Shown: positions 32,129 to 42,750 of the stretch, piece after piece | Layout of the letters: each line of letters begins with the position of its first letter | Numbering within the stretch: position 1 is the first letter of the stretch | Assembly: GCA_029747585.1 (NCBI GenBank) | Contig: JAPEVF010000004.1 | Span: forward strand, 62,001-126,000 | Direction of reading: 5' to 3' | Length of the DNA: 64,000 nucleotides | Source: Pleurotus djamor | Taxonomy: Eukaryota; Basidiomycota; Agaricomycetes; Agaricales; Pleurotaceae | Program-made: the position numbers and the translations under genes | The notes under the pieces: generated by a model | Databases searched by the model: none | Told to the model about the DNA's origin: nothing | Seen by the model: the letters and a program-made list of their open reading frames with translations, nothing else

Positions 32129-33296
32129 ATGCACCGACAACTCCCGCTAGAACTCGTACTACTTGCTGTGAAAAGTGTTGATCCAGAGGAAACACCAACA
32201 CTTTTGAACCTGTTACTGGTATCGCGCCAGGTCCACTCCATCGCCGAACCGTGCCTCTATGAAAGTATTCGCTTCAACTGGCAGGCCTCTCAGAAGTCAA
32301 ACCAGCTGGCGGGCAAAATTCAGTGCTTTCTTGAAAGCATAACCAAGAATGACGGGGCACGCGGTGCCCATGTGCAAAAATTCGTCGTCAACTTCTCCCC
32401 CTTCGGGGGTACTTCGAATTATTGGGACATGATCGCCCAAATTCTACCCACTTTGACACGCCTGACGCACTTCGAAGTCAGCCAGGCATGCAACCCACCC
32501 GATGTTGTAGCAGAGAGTATCTTCTCCGCGTTCTGTACTTCCCAGCTCTCCACTTTTATTTGGGAAGGCGAGTTCATGGGAGAACAGCTGCATCTCAGGG
32601 AGTTCCTGCAAACCCATCAGTCAATCCAACACTTGGAGATCCCACCGTTCACATTCTCCCCGCCTCTTTCCCCTACCGTTCTACTCCCTTGCTTGAAGAA
32701 ACTCGTCGCCCGTCGCTATCATGATCTACTTGACCATCCTGCTCTCAGGATGGTGACCCACCTTGGCCTCTCGGTTCCTGACGACCTGCCTATTGCTCGG
32801 GCGGATGTCGAGGCATCATTTCCTTGTGTCCAATATTTCGCAGCTTTGGAAGACTTTGGCCCTGATCACGTCGTGAAATTTTCCAGCCGTTTACCGAATC
32901 TAAGAGGTCTCGTCTATTCCCCAGATATGGTTAGTCCCCTCCTTGTTAAAAATCTGTGAGACTGTGACTGAACGTGTTGACTCACAGCCTATACACCTTG
33001 AAGAGTTTCGCGACCAAATAGAAGCACATCCGTTTCCGACCAAAAAGCTGGAATACCTTGCGCTGTCTTGTACCGCTGATGATGAAGACTCCGCCGAACC
33101 CGTCATCCGCGAGGTCTTCGAGGCGATCCCTTCGCTTCGCGTCGTCGATTTCTTCGACTATGAACTCGGTGGCAAAGAATACACCCGTTACTTTGCTGAT
33201 GGACCTTCTTCTACACTTTCCCTGTCAAAGCATCCGAAATATTGGCCCACGGAAGCAGAGCTCAGTCGGATGCTAACTCATCATGCACATGCGTGA
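32129..33296 (+). CDS. F-box-like protein, class 1
   Basis: Start at MHRQLPLELVLLAVKSV, matching the class-1 start MHHKLPLE; the frame is open further upstream to 32096, which is less likely. The F-box-like part is LLNLLLVSRQVHSIAEPCLYESI. Leucine-rich segments are RLTHFEVSQACNPPD, STFIWEGEFM, IQHLEIPPFTFS, LKKLVARRYHDLL and NLRGLVYSPDM. Exon 1 is 32129-32929 (267 codons), the intron is 32930-32987 (phase 0), and exon 2 is 32988-33296 (PIHLEEFRDQIEAHPF, KKLEYLALSCTADDED, SLRVVDFFDYE, ending PKYWPTEAELSRML). The frame is intact. Residues in the loop before each strand differ most from the class-1 paralogues, as expected if substrate contacts vary. Confidence 0.75.
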
Positions 33297-33569
33297 CCGA
33301 TGTGCTCCCCAAGGCTTTGGGTAGGAACCATCTTGTTCGCCATTCAGTGGCACATTTCTTGAAACACATAGGACAATTGACTCAGAAATTGACTTGCTTG
33401 TATGAATGTTTGGGAGCACGACAAACTGAAATATGACGCTGTGCTAGTGGAAAGAATTACATAAATGATAATCCGTCTCTTTGAACCTTTCCTGGAAATG
33501 AATGAGGCCCAGGCCAGCCGAACCCCCAGTATTTTCCACTCGCGTTTTGCTCGCGTTAGAGTTACTTAC

Positions 33570-33599
33570 TGACTGTGGGAACTTAATATCTCACGATCA
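33570..33599. promoter_or_regulatory. 30-bp F-box-family palindrome, copy 5
   Basis: Left arm TGACTGTGGGA, 8-bp spacer ACTTAATA, right arm TCTCACGATCA. It lies 81 bp upstream of the start at 33681. Confidence 0.7.
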
Positions 33600-33680
33600 T
33601 TATTGAATAACAAGACATCATGGGAACAAAGGCCATCGTGACTCTTCTTGCTTTCGTTTCGCCACCACCTCAGCTGCCAC

Positions 33681-34813
33681 ATGCAGGCACGTTTTCCGTT
33701 GGAGATCTTCCTCTTAATCGTGGAAAATGTCGAGGCCGACGACAAGCCACTTCTCCGAAGCCTCATCCTCGTCTCCCGCGCCTTTTATCTCATTACACGG
33801 CCCCGCCTCTACGAGATCGCGACGTTCAGTCATGGCCACACCTTGGACACTCGTCTATTACAGAATTTCTATCAAGCTGTAACCAAGAACAACGGGAAGC
33901 TCGGACATCACGTCCGTATACTCTCACTCCACTGTTATTTCACTTATTTCAGCGTCAAATCGCAATTTTTGGACTGGATTTCCACCATTCTTCCCCTCTT
34001 GACCTGCATGGCCCACTTCCAGCTAGACCATCCGGGATTCTGGAACTGGTATGCTAGACAACCCGTGCTCTCCGCCTTCAATTCTTCGCAGTTGACAACA
34101 TTCATCTGGACCCCACCTCTGTTTGAGGACGAAGAAGACATTATTGAATTTCTCGCTGCTCATCCCTCAATCGAGCACCTGGAACTCCCAAACTTTCGCT
34201 TCACTGATTACCCGCCCCTTGATATCCTGCCACAACTCCGGAAACTGCTCCTGCGGGATGACGATTTCCTATCGTACAACCTCCTGCAAAACGTGTCCCA
34301 CTTGAGCCTTGTGTCTGTGGGTGAGGAAACCATCATCAACGACGATGCCGAATTCGAAGAGACATATTCAGCTATTGAACACTTCTCGGCTCTGGATGAT
34401 TTTAACCCTGAGACGGTTGCGAAATTTTGCAGTCAACTTTTGAATTTACGAAGTCTCTCACTCATCACGTTCCCAGGACTGGTACGCCAGTATGAACCTC
34501 TCATCATATTGATCTTACCCATTCTTTCAAGTGGTCTCTCATGTCCACATACCCGAAGGTGTTCAGGGACTCCGAATTTCGGAGCAAGCGCTTGCAATAT
34601 CTCCTGCTCTGTTCCCAAGACAATGACCCCAAGAGTGTGCAGGAAATATTCAATGTACTTCCTACCGTTTACACCATTGATGTCATCGACAGCGCGTCGG
34701 AAGACGAGGTGTTTACTCGCTACTCCTTCGACCAGACGCCAATTTCGCTCCCCTTGGATTTGCTGCCCAGCCGTTGGATTACAGAGGAGGACATGGAACA
34801 AATTTTGGCGTAA
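33681..34813 (+). CDS. F-box-like protein, class 2
   Basis: Start MQARFPLEIFLLIVENV, then LLRSLILVSRAFYLITRPRLYEI, a good F-box-like match. Class-2 hallmarks follow: FSHGHTLDTRLLQNFYQAV, LSLHCYFTYFS, LTCMAHFQLDHPGFW, LTTFIWTPPLFED, IEHLELPNFRF, LRKLLLRDDDFL, LNLRSLSLITFPGL. Exon 1 is 33681-34481 (267 codons), the intron is 34482-34531 (phase 0), and exon 2 is 34532-34813 (WSLMSTYPKVFRDSEF, SKRLQYLLLCSQDNDPK, TIDVIDSASEDEV, ending ITEEDMEQILA). Intact and close to the broken gene at 36565. The 33570 palindrome precedes it. Confidence 0.75.
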
Positions 34814-35024
34814 GTCGTAGTGACTTGGAGTATGTAGAATATCGGACACAACTCTGTGCTATACGCAGCTGTGCCAATGTACCTAAGTTGCCGTACCACG
34901 GACACGCATTGAATACCCATCATGACAGGACTGATGTGATACTCTCAATGCCACCTGCCCCTTGTACAGTATTGGATCTATAGCTGCGAAGGGACCTTAC
35001 GAATTTCTCAACTGGGCAACTTAC

Positions 35025-35160
35025 CATATCTGGGGTATAAATGAGGCCTTTTAGGTTCGATAGAGTGCTGGAAATTTTGACGGAAACAAAGTCGTCCAAG
35101 GCAGCAAAGTGTTCGATGTAGTCACGGTCGACCAGGAGGGTCACCTTGAGGCTATGAACT
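35025..35160 (-). pseudogene. F-box-like gene fragment, class 1 relic
   Basis: An isolated piece equivalent to the end of exon 1 of class-1 genes: YIEHFAALDDFVSVKI then NLKGLIYTPDM, directly followed by a retained donor (ATG then GTAAGT). Neither the F-box start nor the second exon can be found around it. It lies antisense, in the gap between the gene at 33681 and the promoter of 35328, whose own exon-1 end (FAALDDFLPEDVV, NLKSLVYTPDM) is its closest match. It is therefore a truncated duplicate left by a local rearrangement. Confidence 0.7.
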
Positions 35161-35327
35161 TGATTGAAGGCGTGGGAATATATTTTCTCACAGTCAGAAT
35201 CGTTGCATCGTGTGGATGGCACCTCGAACTTTGGTCGAGCTTGCGGTTTACTTCCACGTTCAACTCACAGTCGCGGAAGTTACATTCTCACAGCCTCAAT
35301 CAGCTCCATAGCTTTCCATAGCCACTC

Positions 35328-36487
35328 ATGCTTCGAAGACTTCCTCTGGAAATCATCCTCCTCGTTGTAAAAGATGTTGATCCAGATGAAACATCAACAC
35401 TTTTGAGCCTGCTTTTGGTATCTCGCGAGCTTCACTCCATCGCCGAACCTCGCCTATATGAAAGCATTTACTTCGGCTGGGACAAGTTCCTCAAGTCAAG
35501 CATGTTTGCAGTCAAATTTCGAGCCTTTCTAGAAAACATCACCAAGAATGAAGCGCGCGGTGCCCACATTCGAAAATTTGTCTTTCACTTCCCCCCTTAC
35601 TCGGATACTTCGTATTATTGGACCAAGATAACCGAAATCCTGCCCACTTTTACTCGGCTGACTCATTTTGAGGTTGCTAGCGCAAACAGGATACCAGAGA
35701 CGGTCGAAGACAGAATTTTCTCCATGTTCTGTACTTCTCAGCTCTCTACCTTGATTTGGAATAGCGAAGAGTCCATGCAAGAGGAGCGACTCCACTTTAG
35801 GGAGTTCCTGCAGACCCATCCTTCGATTGAACACCTAGAACTCCTGCCATTCACATTTCACCCGCCCCTTTCTTCCGCCGTGGTCCTCCCTTGCTTGAAG
35901 AAACTTGTCGTGTATAGCTATTCCAACCTGCTCAACCATTCGGCTCTACGGACGGTGACCCACCTTACCCTCAACGTTCCCGACGAGCTACCGCTTGTTA
36001 GGGCGGATGTCGAATCCTTGTTTCCCTGCGTCCAATACTTTGCTGCTTTGGACGACTTTCTTCCCGAAGACGTCGTCAAATTTTCCAGCTTCTTACCGAA
36101 TTTAAAAAGTCTTGTTTACACCCCAGATATGGTAAGCTCCTTATTTGTAAGATATACACGATCAATGCGAGACGCGTTCCCTCGTAGTTTGTAGACCTCA
36201 AGGAGGTTCGCGACCAAGCGCAAGTCCACTCATTCAAAAGCAAACATCTCGGACACCTTGCGCTCTCATGCACCGCTAATGGCGAAGGGTCCCCCGATTC
36301 TGTCATCCGAGAAATCTTCGATGCAATCTCTTCTCTTCGCGTCATCGACTTCTTTGAATATGAATTTGGCCTGGATGAGACCCGCTACCTCGTTGACAGA
36401 TCTTCTTCTCCATGGACCTTAACAAAGTCTCCCTTGTCCTGGCCACTAAAATATTGGCCATCGGAGCAATACCTGAAATTTGAATGA
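35328..36487 (+). CDS. F-box-like protein, class 1
   Basis: Start MLRRLPLEIILLVVKDV, then LLSLLLVSRELHSIAEPRLYESI (F-box-like). Leucine-rich part: RLTHFEVASANRIPE, STLIWNSEESM, IEHLELLPFTFH, LKKLVVYSYSNLL, NLKSLVYTPDM. Exon 1 is 35328-36131 (268 codons), the 56-nt intron is 36132-36187 (phase 0), and exon 2 is 36188-36487 (FVDLKEVRDQAQVHSF, SKHLGHLALSCTANGEG, SLRVIDFFEYEF). The tail differs from its paralogues: between DRSSSPW and KYWPSEQYL there is an inserted TLTKSPLSWPL-like stretch, and it ends KFE. Upstream, the family palindrome is strongly degenerate (35267-35296; only TCTCACAG is kept), so regulation may have changed. Confidence 0.72.
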
Positions 36488-36564
36488 GACGGGATCACAA
36501 CTGGCTGGGATTCCTCTATATGCAATGTCTTCTTGAATATGTATGGCATGGTTAAATCACTACC

Positions 36565-37709
36565 CTACGCCAGGATCTGTTCGAGTTCCTCCTCTGTTAG
36601 CCAACGACTTGGCAGCTTGTCCAAAGGAAGTGTGGTAGGTAAACGATCAATGTGGTACCGGGTAAATACATCGTTGTCCAAGGTACAATCAATGACATCA
36701 ATGACGCGAAGAGTTTGTATTGCGTTGAATATCCCTTCTACATCCTCGACATCATTGTCATCGGAACAAACCAAGAGGTATTCCAAGCTCTTGCTCAGAA
36801 ACTTGTGGTCATCGTCCAACTGTTCCACATAGTCTGACAGGATGAACTCCTGTAGATTGCAGGTGAGATGAAGTATATGAAGTGGAGTTCGAGCGGGCGC
36901 ACCATTTCTAGAGTCATGACTGTTACAGCCCGTACGTTCGGAAGGCAACTGCAGAATTCTACAACCTCCGCGGGGCTGAGACCATCCACCGCCGAGAAGT
37001 ATTTGACAGCTGAATACGCCTTCGCAAATTCAGTGCCATCGGTAATATAGTCATCCGCAGATAGCGACGCCAGGGTCAAGTGGGAGACTGACCGCAAGAG
37101 ATTATGTGCCAGGAAGCCATCGTCTTGTATCACCAGTTTCCGGAGATTTGGAAGGATATTAGGTGGTGGGGGAGAAGTGAACCAAAAGTATGGGACTTCT
37201 AGGTGCTCTATTAGAGGGTGGGTAGCGAGAAAAGGAGTCAGGTCCTCCTTGGCTTCGACAAGCTCTACGGAGACGTCAACCGCCCAGATGAATGTGGTCA
37301 ACTGGGAGGAGGTCAAGGGTGAGAGGAAGCCTACAGGCGGAACCCGGCATTTCGGATGGTGTAGCTCGAAGTGAGCCAAACATGTCAAGAAGGTAAGGAC
37401 AGCGGGAATCATGTCCACAAATCATCGGAGTGCCTCGTCATGCGTGTAAAGAAAGTCGAATGAGAGGACACGGACGTATAACCCAAGCTTTCCGTTATTC
37501 TTGGCTATAGCTTGACAGAATCCTTGGAATAAACGGGTATCTAGTGTGTGGCCATGGTTGAACTTTGCGATCTCGTAGAGGCGAGGGAGTGTCACAAAAT
37601 AAAAGGCGCGCGAGACCAGGATGAGGCTGAGTAAGAGTTTCTTGTCAGCTGCCTCGACATTCTTCACGATCAAGAAGAAAATCTCCAAAGGAAATCGCGG
37701 TTGCCACAT
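36565..37709 (-). pseudogene. F-box-like gene, class 2, with an in-frame stop
   Basis: Start MWQPRFPLEIFFLIVKNV, then LLSLILVSRAFYFVTLPRLYEI. The frame runs normally to THDEALR, where TGA (37424-37422) replaces the expected codon, then continues FVDMIPAVLTFLTCLAHFEL to ...VMTLEM at 36903. The intron is 36850-36902. Exon 2 (36849-36565) is intact (EFILSDYVEQLDDDHKF, SKSLEYLLVCSDDNDVE, TLRVIDVIDCTLDNDV, ending TEEELEQILA). Paralogues have a codon for W, F or another residue at this place, so a single change (for example TGG to TGA) would explain it. Everything else is open, so the event is recent, or it is a sequencing error or a readthrough case. Confidence 0.75.
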
Positions 37710-37769
37710 GCAGGCGCGAGGTGGTACGAGGATGAAGAAATCCGAGATAACAAAGGTTACCAGTTACAT

Positions 37770-37799
37770 CGATCGTGAGATTGTATATTCCCACGATCA
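37770..37799. promoter_or_regulatory. 30-bp F-box-family palindrome, copy 6 (shared)
   Basis: Left arm CGATCGTGAGA, 8-bp spacer TTGTATAT, right arm TCCCACGATCA. It lies 60 bp from the minus-strand start at 37709 and 58 bp from the plus-strand start at 37858, nearly centred between the two divergent genes. Confidence 0.7.
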
Positions 37800-37857
37800 G
37801 TAATTCGGTGAACATTGTGAACGTTTGAACTTCGAACCCAACTCCCACTTGCCTGCC

Positions 37858-38982
37858 ATGTCTCGTCTTCCGTTTGAGATCNTTTTTTGTTGTCGTCGAA
37901 AATGTCGATGTGGATGAAAAGGACCTGCTACTGAGCCTCAGTATGGTCTCGCGCACCTTATACTCCATCGCGGCGCCCCGACTCTACGAGGCTGTGGCGT
38001 TTGGCCATGTCCAAACCTCGGAAATCCGTTTGGTCGATAGTTTCTGTCAAGCTCTCACCAAAAATAACGGCCGCCTCGGATTGCATGTCCGTCGGCTCTC
38101 GCTAAACTGCCTCTTGGCCCGTCATGAGATGATGTTGAGATTCTTAGACCGTCTTACCGTCGTTCTCCCCCTCTTGACCCACCTGGCCCACTTTGAGCTA
38201 GACCATCCGAGGCGCTGCTCATCCGGAGGCATCCTTTCCGCCTTGACCTCTTCTCATTTGACTACGTTTATCTGGACAGCTAATCTTTACAATGAATCCG
38301 AAGAGCTTATATCGTTTCTAGCTGCCCATCCTTCAATAGAGCACCTAGAACTCCCACACTTCCACTTTTCCTCTCCCCTGCCATCCAGCATCCTCCCACG
38401 TCTTCGCAAATTGATGATCCATGATGATGACTTTCTATCTGGTGGACTGTTGCGGACCGTCTCTCATCTAAGCCTCGTCTCTTTGGGCAGTCAAACCACC
38501 ACCGATGACGCCAAATTTGAACAGACATATTCAGCCGTCGAGTATTTTGCGGCTCTGCAAGACTTTACCCTCGAAATGGCTGTGGACTTCTGCCGCCGAC
38601 TTACCAATGTGCGTTGTATCTCCGTCGTGAATCCAGAAATGGTATGAAAGCTTGGGGTTCGTATGGAATCATCATATTGATGGCATGTCTCTTGTAGGGC
38701 TCCTTCCTGGGAGAATTCCTAGAGGCATTGGCCATCTCTCCAGCCCAATTTCAGAGTGAACGGTTAGAATATCTATCACTCTGCGCGGACAGCGACGCGG
38801 CGGGCATTGAGGGCATATTCGCCGCAGTTCCTACTCTTCGTGTCATTGATCTCGTTGACGGCTCCTCGGAAGATGATGTCTTTATCCGTCACCACCTTGG
38901 ACGGACCCCAATACTGCTACCCTCGGAATTGTTACCAAAGCCATGGCTAACGGAGGAAGAACTAGAACAGATATTGGCATAA
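37858..38982 (+). CDS. F-box-like protein, class 2 (one surplus N)
   Basis: Start MSRLPFEI, then a single N at 37882 in a T run puts the next part one base out; dropping it gives FFVVVENVDVDEKDLLLSL, MVSRTLYSIAAPRLYEAV. Class-2 features: FGHVQTSEIRLVDSFCQAL, LSLNCLLARHEM, LTHLAHFELDHPRRC, LTTFIWTANLYNE, IEHLELPHFHFS, NVRCISVVNPEM. Exon 1 is 37858-38641, the intron is 38642-38697 (phase 0), and exon 2 is 38698-38982 (GSFLGEFLEALAISPA, SERLEYLSLCADSDA, TLRVIDLVDGSSEDDV, ending TEEELEQILA). If the N is an assembly artefact the gene is intact, as I think likely. If it were a true base the gene would be dead at codon 9. Confidence 0.72.
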
Positions 38983-39171
38983 GGTGGCCTCGATTCTGAT
39001 ACCACTCAACAACGCCGGACGCGAGTTCCGATGAATATGGTCCAGAATATTATACAGTAAGTGTCAAGTCCATATATAACGAATGTCCAAGTCAACCCAG
39101 TTCACAGTGGCCCCTCCCCAAATCGCCTACGGTGCTTGTACGGTGCGGGCCAACCTCAACCTGCGCAACCT

Positions 39172-39825
39172 TCACTGGCCCTGACTGGGCATGACGTACC
39201 CCACCACTCCTTCGTACACATACTTGTACAGGTCTCGCGCTCTTATCATTTCCGCCTCCGATGTCGTATAGAAGTGATCCTTCTGAGCTCCACTGTATAA
39301 CATGTGCAGCGGGACGCTTCCACAACTGGCGCTCTTCAAGACATACCCCGCTATCCCCTCATCTCGATACCCTTGACGAATCGCGCTGTCTTTTATCATT
39401 GTGTCGGTGATGTAAAAGTGGTCGTTCACAGCGGCATTCCACAGGCGATAGAGTGGGACGGTCCCGGGAGCCTCAGATGCGAAAATCCTCCCGGCATCGA
39501 CCTCTCGCTGGTACCCGTGCCATGTGGTGGCGAAATACATCTCGCCTTGGTTGGTGGTGTAGAAGTGGTTGGCTACAGCTGGCTGGAAGGCGCGGTAGAA
39601 TGGGATTGAGGGTGGACATTGGGGGGTCGGAATTGGTGGCACAATCCCATAGCCACCACCCCATGACGACGGTATTGACGAGACGCTTGTCGAGAGCGTC
39701 CTCGATGGTGTTGGACTTGGTGGTCCATAGACACCAGGTTGGGACGATATAGAAAGAGCCGGCAATGCCTGTACCCCAGCGATGATGTTTGTGATGACGG
39801 CGAAGATGGCGAAGAATGACTGCAT
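39172..39825 (-). CDS. Secreted DUF5648 protein
   Basis: Single exon, 217 codons. The start MQSFFAIFAVITNIIAGVQA is a signal peptide, and the start was placed there although the frame is open further upstream. A Ser/Pro/Gly linker (PPSPTPSRTLSTSVSS) precedes three DUF5648 repeats: FYRAFQPAVANHFYTTN, LYRLWNAAVNDHFYITD, LHMLYSGAQKDHFYTTS, each followed by a Gly-Tyr...Gly strand (YRDEGIAGYVL, YVYEGVVGYVM). DUF5648 is a short beta-rich repeat of unknown function found on secreted proteins of fungi and bacteria. It sits next to the DUF5648 gene at 40198 in the same orientation, so a tandem duplication is likely, with only the linker strongly changed. Confidence 0.8.
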   Translation of the reverse strand: MQSFFAIFAVITNIIAGVQALPALSISSQPGVYGPPSPTPSRTLSTSVSSIPSSWGGGYGIVPPIPTPQCPPSIPFYRAFQPAVANHFYTTNQGEMYFATTWHGYQREVDAGRIFASEAPGTVPLYRLWNAAVNDHFYITDTMIKDSAIRQGYRDEGIAGYVLKSASCGSVPLHMLYSGAQKDHFYTTSEAEMIRARDLYKYVYEGVVGYVMPSQGQ

Positions 39826-40197
39826 TATAGCACTGAGCTTGGGAGGCAACGAGCTTGGTCCGGACGCAGGCGTTGGATGGTGCTGATTGGAATCCGGGTC
39901 CAACGACGAACGAACTTTATACACATACCAAATACCAAAGATCGCCGCACACCATCCTTCACGTTGGAAATTCACACTCAAGTGACCTGGGGGTGTCGAG
40001 GTCATCATTGCCCTCCACTCTCAATTTCCCATGTTTCATGGGCTTCTTCCGCCGCAGGTGAGGTTTGTCCTGCTTGGTTTTCATTCGGTCTGAAACCGTG
40101 GCTTAGACAAGGGACTCGAGGACGTCCAAACTCAAATTTCAACACAGCCAACATCGTGCACGGATCGGCATCTACACAGATCACCGGAGTGTCCCTT
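39826..40197. other. Intergenic between two DUF5648 genes
   Basis: Promoter of the gene at 39172 and 3' flank of the gene at 40198. No further feature recognised. Confidence 0.5.
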
Positions 40198-40951
40198 TCA
40201 CGGGACCATATATCCTAGAACACTCTCCCTCGCATACCCGAGATTCGCGGCAGCGTTTGCTGCCTCCGCCTCCGAGCTCGTATAGAAGTGATCTGCGGAC
40301 CCAAGGCTATACATCCTGATCAATGGCACGCTTCCACACCGTTGGTCCGGGAAGATATAACCTGCGATGTTTTCATAGCCATACCCAAGTGCTGCAGCGG
40401 CATGATCTTTCTCCGGTGCTGACACAGTGTAGAAATGGTCGGCAAGCCCGAGGTTGTACAAACGGTAGATGGGGATCGTATTAGGTTGGGCAGAAGTGAA
40501 AACTTTCCCTGGAGAGCCTTCTTGTTGGTACCCAAGGTGGCCGACTGCGTTTGCCATTTCGTTGGCATCAGCCGTGTAGAAATGGTCACGCAGTCCGTAA
40601 TTGTATGCTCGAAGCAGTGGGACCGCACTCGATGTTATCGCACAAGGGTCTGGTTGCGGTGCTGATGCTGGAGGAGTTGGCGGTCCGTGGTCATGGTCAT
40701 GGTCGTGGTCGTGATCGTGATCATTGTCGTGGTCGTGGCATCGGCCTTTGAACTTGTGGTGGCACGGACGCCACTTCCTCCTGCCTTTGCGGCCATGATC
40801 CTAAAATTGACAGTTTCCCAGTAAGCACTCGTCGTCGTTCATTGATTCTGATACTTACTTGGATGCTCGTATCATCTACACCTTCAGTTGCGGCGAAGAC
40901 CTGCAGTACGCAGATACAAAGGACTAGTACGGCCAACAATAATTTCTGCAT
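40198..40951 (-). CDS. Secreted DUF5648 protein with His-Asp repeat linker
   Basis: Exon 1 (40951-40859) encodes a signal peptide, MQKLLLAVLVLCICVLQVFA, then ATEGVDDTSIQ. The 58-nt intron is 40801-40858. Exon 2 starts DHGRKGRRKWRPCHHKFKG and runs into an alternating His-Asp tract (about nine HD units with one HN-type break, near 40735-40685), then PPTPPASAPQPDPC and three DUF5648 repeats: LLRAYNYGLRDHFYTAD, IYRLYNLGLADHFYTVS, LIRMYSLGSADHFYTSS. The HD tract plus nearby HH and Cys suggest metal binding outside the cell, though this is inferred from composition only. It is a neighbour of the gene at 39172, which lacks the tract, so the linker evolves quickly. Confidence 0.8.
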
Positions 40952-41514
40952 GCCTGTTAAACATATTAGTGGGTGTCATGTTTCGGCCTTTGAAACTCAT
41001 GACTTACCAGTGTACTTGCTTCCGATTTTACAATGTTTTCGCAAAGTACTTATGTACCTACAACTGCATTCCTCCTCTCCAATGACTTTAGATTAGGATG
41101 GGAACTCTGTCGCGCCTCTCGCCTTCTGGTATCCAATCAGGCGCTCGAGCAACTCTTCCGCTATTGAAATGATAGTGGGTAGTGGTGTTTCCACGCCGGT
41201 GTGTTGTTTCTAGCCGCAGTGCGCTTCTAGATTCATCTTCTTACATGATTTAGGCCCCAACACTGGCGCTGTGTGGTGTTGCGCAGGAGTAGAATAGAGA
41301 GATTCCTCCCACGCGAGACCCCCAACGAAGTTTTGAACCCCCCGGGGAGAGCATACACCGGGTGTATGGAGGAGAGTTGGCGAAGACTATCAAATGCTAT
41401 ACGGAAGTTACACCAAACTGGCGAGACATGGACTTAAGAGTAGAATATTGATGATAGCCATATGATCAGGAACATACGAAACGGACTCGAGTCTCCTGGA
41501 GGGCATCGCAATCG
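40952..41514. other. Intergenic, with a 17-bp palindrome
   Basis: Contains CATACACC, G, GGTGTATG at 41352-41368 next to a C/G run (41337-41346). Otherwise it is the promoter of the DUF5648 gene and the 3' flank of the F-box-like gene. No coding region recognised. Confidence 0.5.
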
Positions 41515-42750
41515 CTATGTACCAAGTCCAAGTCCGTCACAAGACGTGGTCGAGTCGTTTGAGAGCCCAAGGACTATTTCCAACTCTTCATCCAAAGGCC
41601 ACATATCATCTGCTTCTGGCGCAGACAAGACCTTTGGGAGCTGAGCATTCTTCGCAAAGAACCGAGTGAAGGTGTCGCGGCCTGTATTAGAGTCACAGAA
41701 GTCAATGATGAGGAGAGTGGGGATCCGCTCGAAAATGTCTTGGGTCACGGCATTGACATCTTCACTAGAGTCGACGTCGTCCGCGTCGAAGTAAGACCAA
41801 AGACGCAGGTAGACAAGGTTGGGGCATCCGTGGAAACGATCAAGTTTATCACGGATGGATCCTATGGAGATGTCATCCTACGACAAAATTTTCGTTGATT
41901 GAGAACAGGAGAGGAGAAAGAACGGGCTTTGGAGACGCACAGCTGTTTTTGTATGGTAGGATAGGTACTGTAGATTCGGCAGACTTCTTGCATAGTCTAA
42001 GAAGTCATCGGCATCAAGTGAAGGCAAGCCCGAGAGATATCGTATAGCTGAAGGCTCTGGAAGTGGGTAGCGTAATATTGACGGCCGTATGGAACTGGTA
42101 ATTGCGAAGTGGGATATGGGTTGTCGGAATATGAAGAACATGTTAGGATCGGTCGCGACTAGCTTGCGCAAGCTGGGGAAACGTGGGTTGAACGAATCCA
42201 TGGTTGACCCTATTTGTAAGAAGATTGTTGGGATTTCCAGGTGTGCGATGGAAGGATGATAGCGGAGGAAGCTACAGACGTTCATATCTTGGATGTAGGC
42301 TGCGCGTGGATAACCCTTCAGCTTGAGCACGGAGAGTTGAGGGAAGCGAACAGAGGCGAAGCAATCCAAAAAGGATGCTGGATGCTGGAAGTCGATGGTT
42401 ACATGGTTTACGCCAATGACCAAGCGCATGATCTTGCGCGCAAGTTGACCCTGTGGATGTATGACATCTCCAAGGATGCGAACTTCCAATTTGCGGACCA
42501 AGCTCGCGAGTCGACCCATGTCCACTAGGAGTTTGTTGTGAAGTGCCTCCAAGCGTACTTCCTGGTTGGAAGTGGGTTCTTGGGGATCAAATAGTTCCAA
42601 TGACATGCTCTGGTAGAGTAACGGCTCGGCTATGTCGCGAAAGATAGAGCTGGTGGACACCAAGCGGTACAAGGATTGTCTATGGTTCGTGCCGACGAAA
42701 TCAACGATTATGTGGCGAATGAGTTCTGTTGGAAGCTTTAGAGGGGCCAT
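41515..42750 (-). CDS. F-box-like protein, class 3
   Basis: Exon 1 (42750-41941, 270 codons) begins MAPLKLPTELIRHIIVDFV...LYRLVSTSSIFRDIAEPLLYQSM. Class-3 body: LEALHNKLLVDMGRLASLV, LEVRILGDV, GVNHVTIDF, FLRYHPSIAHLEIP, SLRKLVATDPNMF, NLQYLSYHTKT. The donor is GTGCGT at 41940. The acceptor at 41878 gives exon 2 (41877-41515) DDISIGSIRDKLDRFHGC, NLVYLRLWSYFDADDVD, TLLIIDFCDSNTG, ending ADDMWPLDEELEIVLGL with a Ser/Gly tail. It is most like its neighbour at 43012, same strand, so a tandem duplicate. The upstream palindrome is only weakly preserved (TGATAGTGAGG...GTCTCACGG at 42789-42818). Confidence 0.73.
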
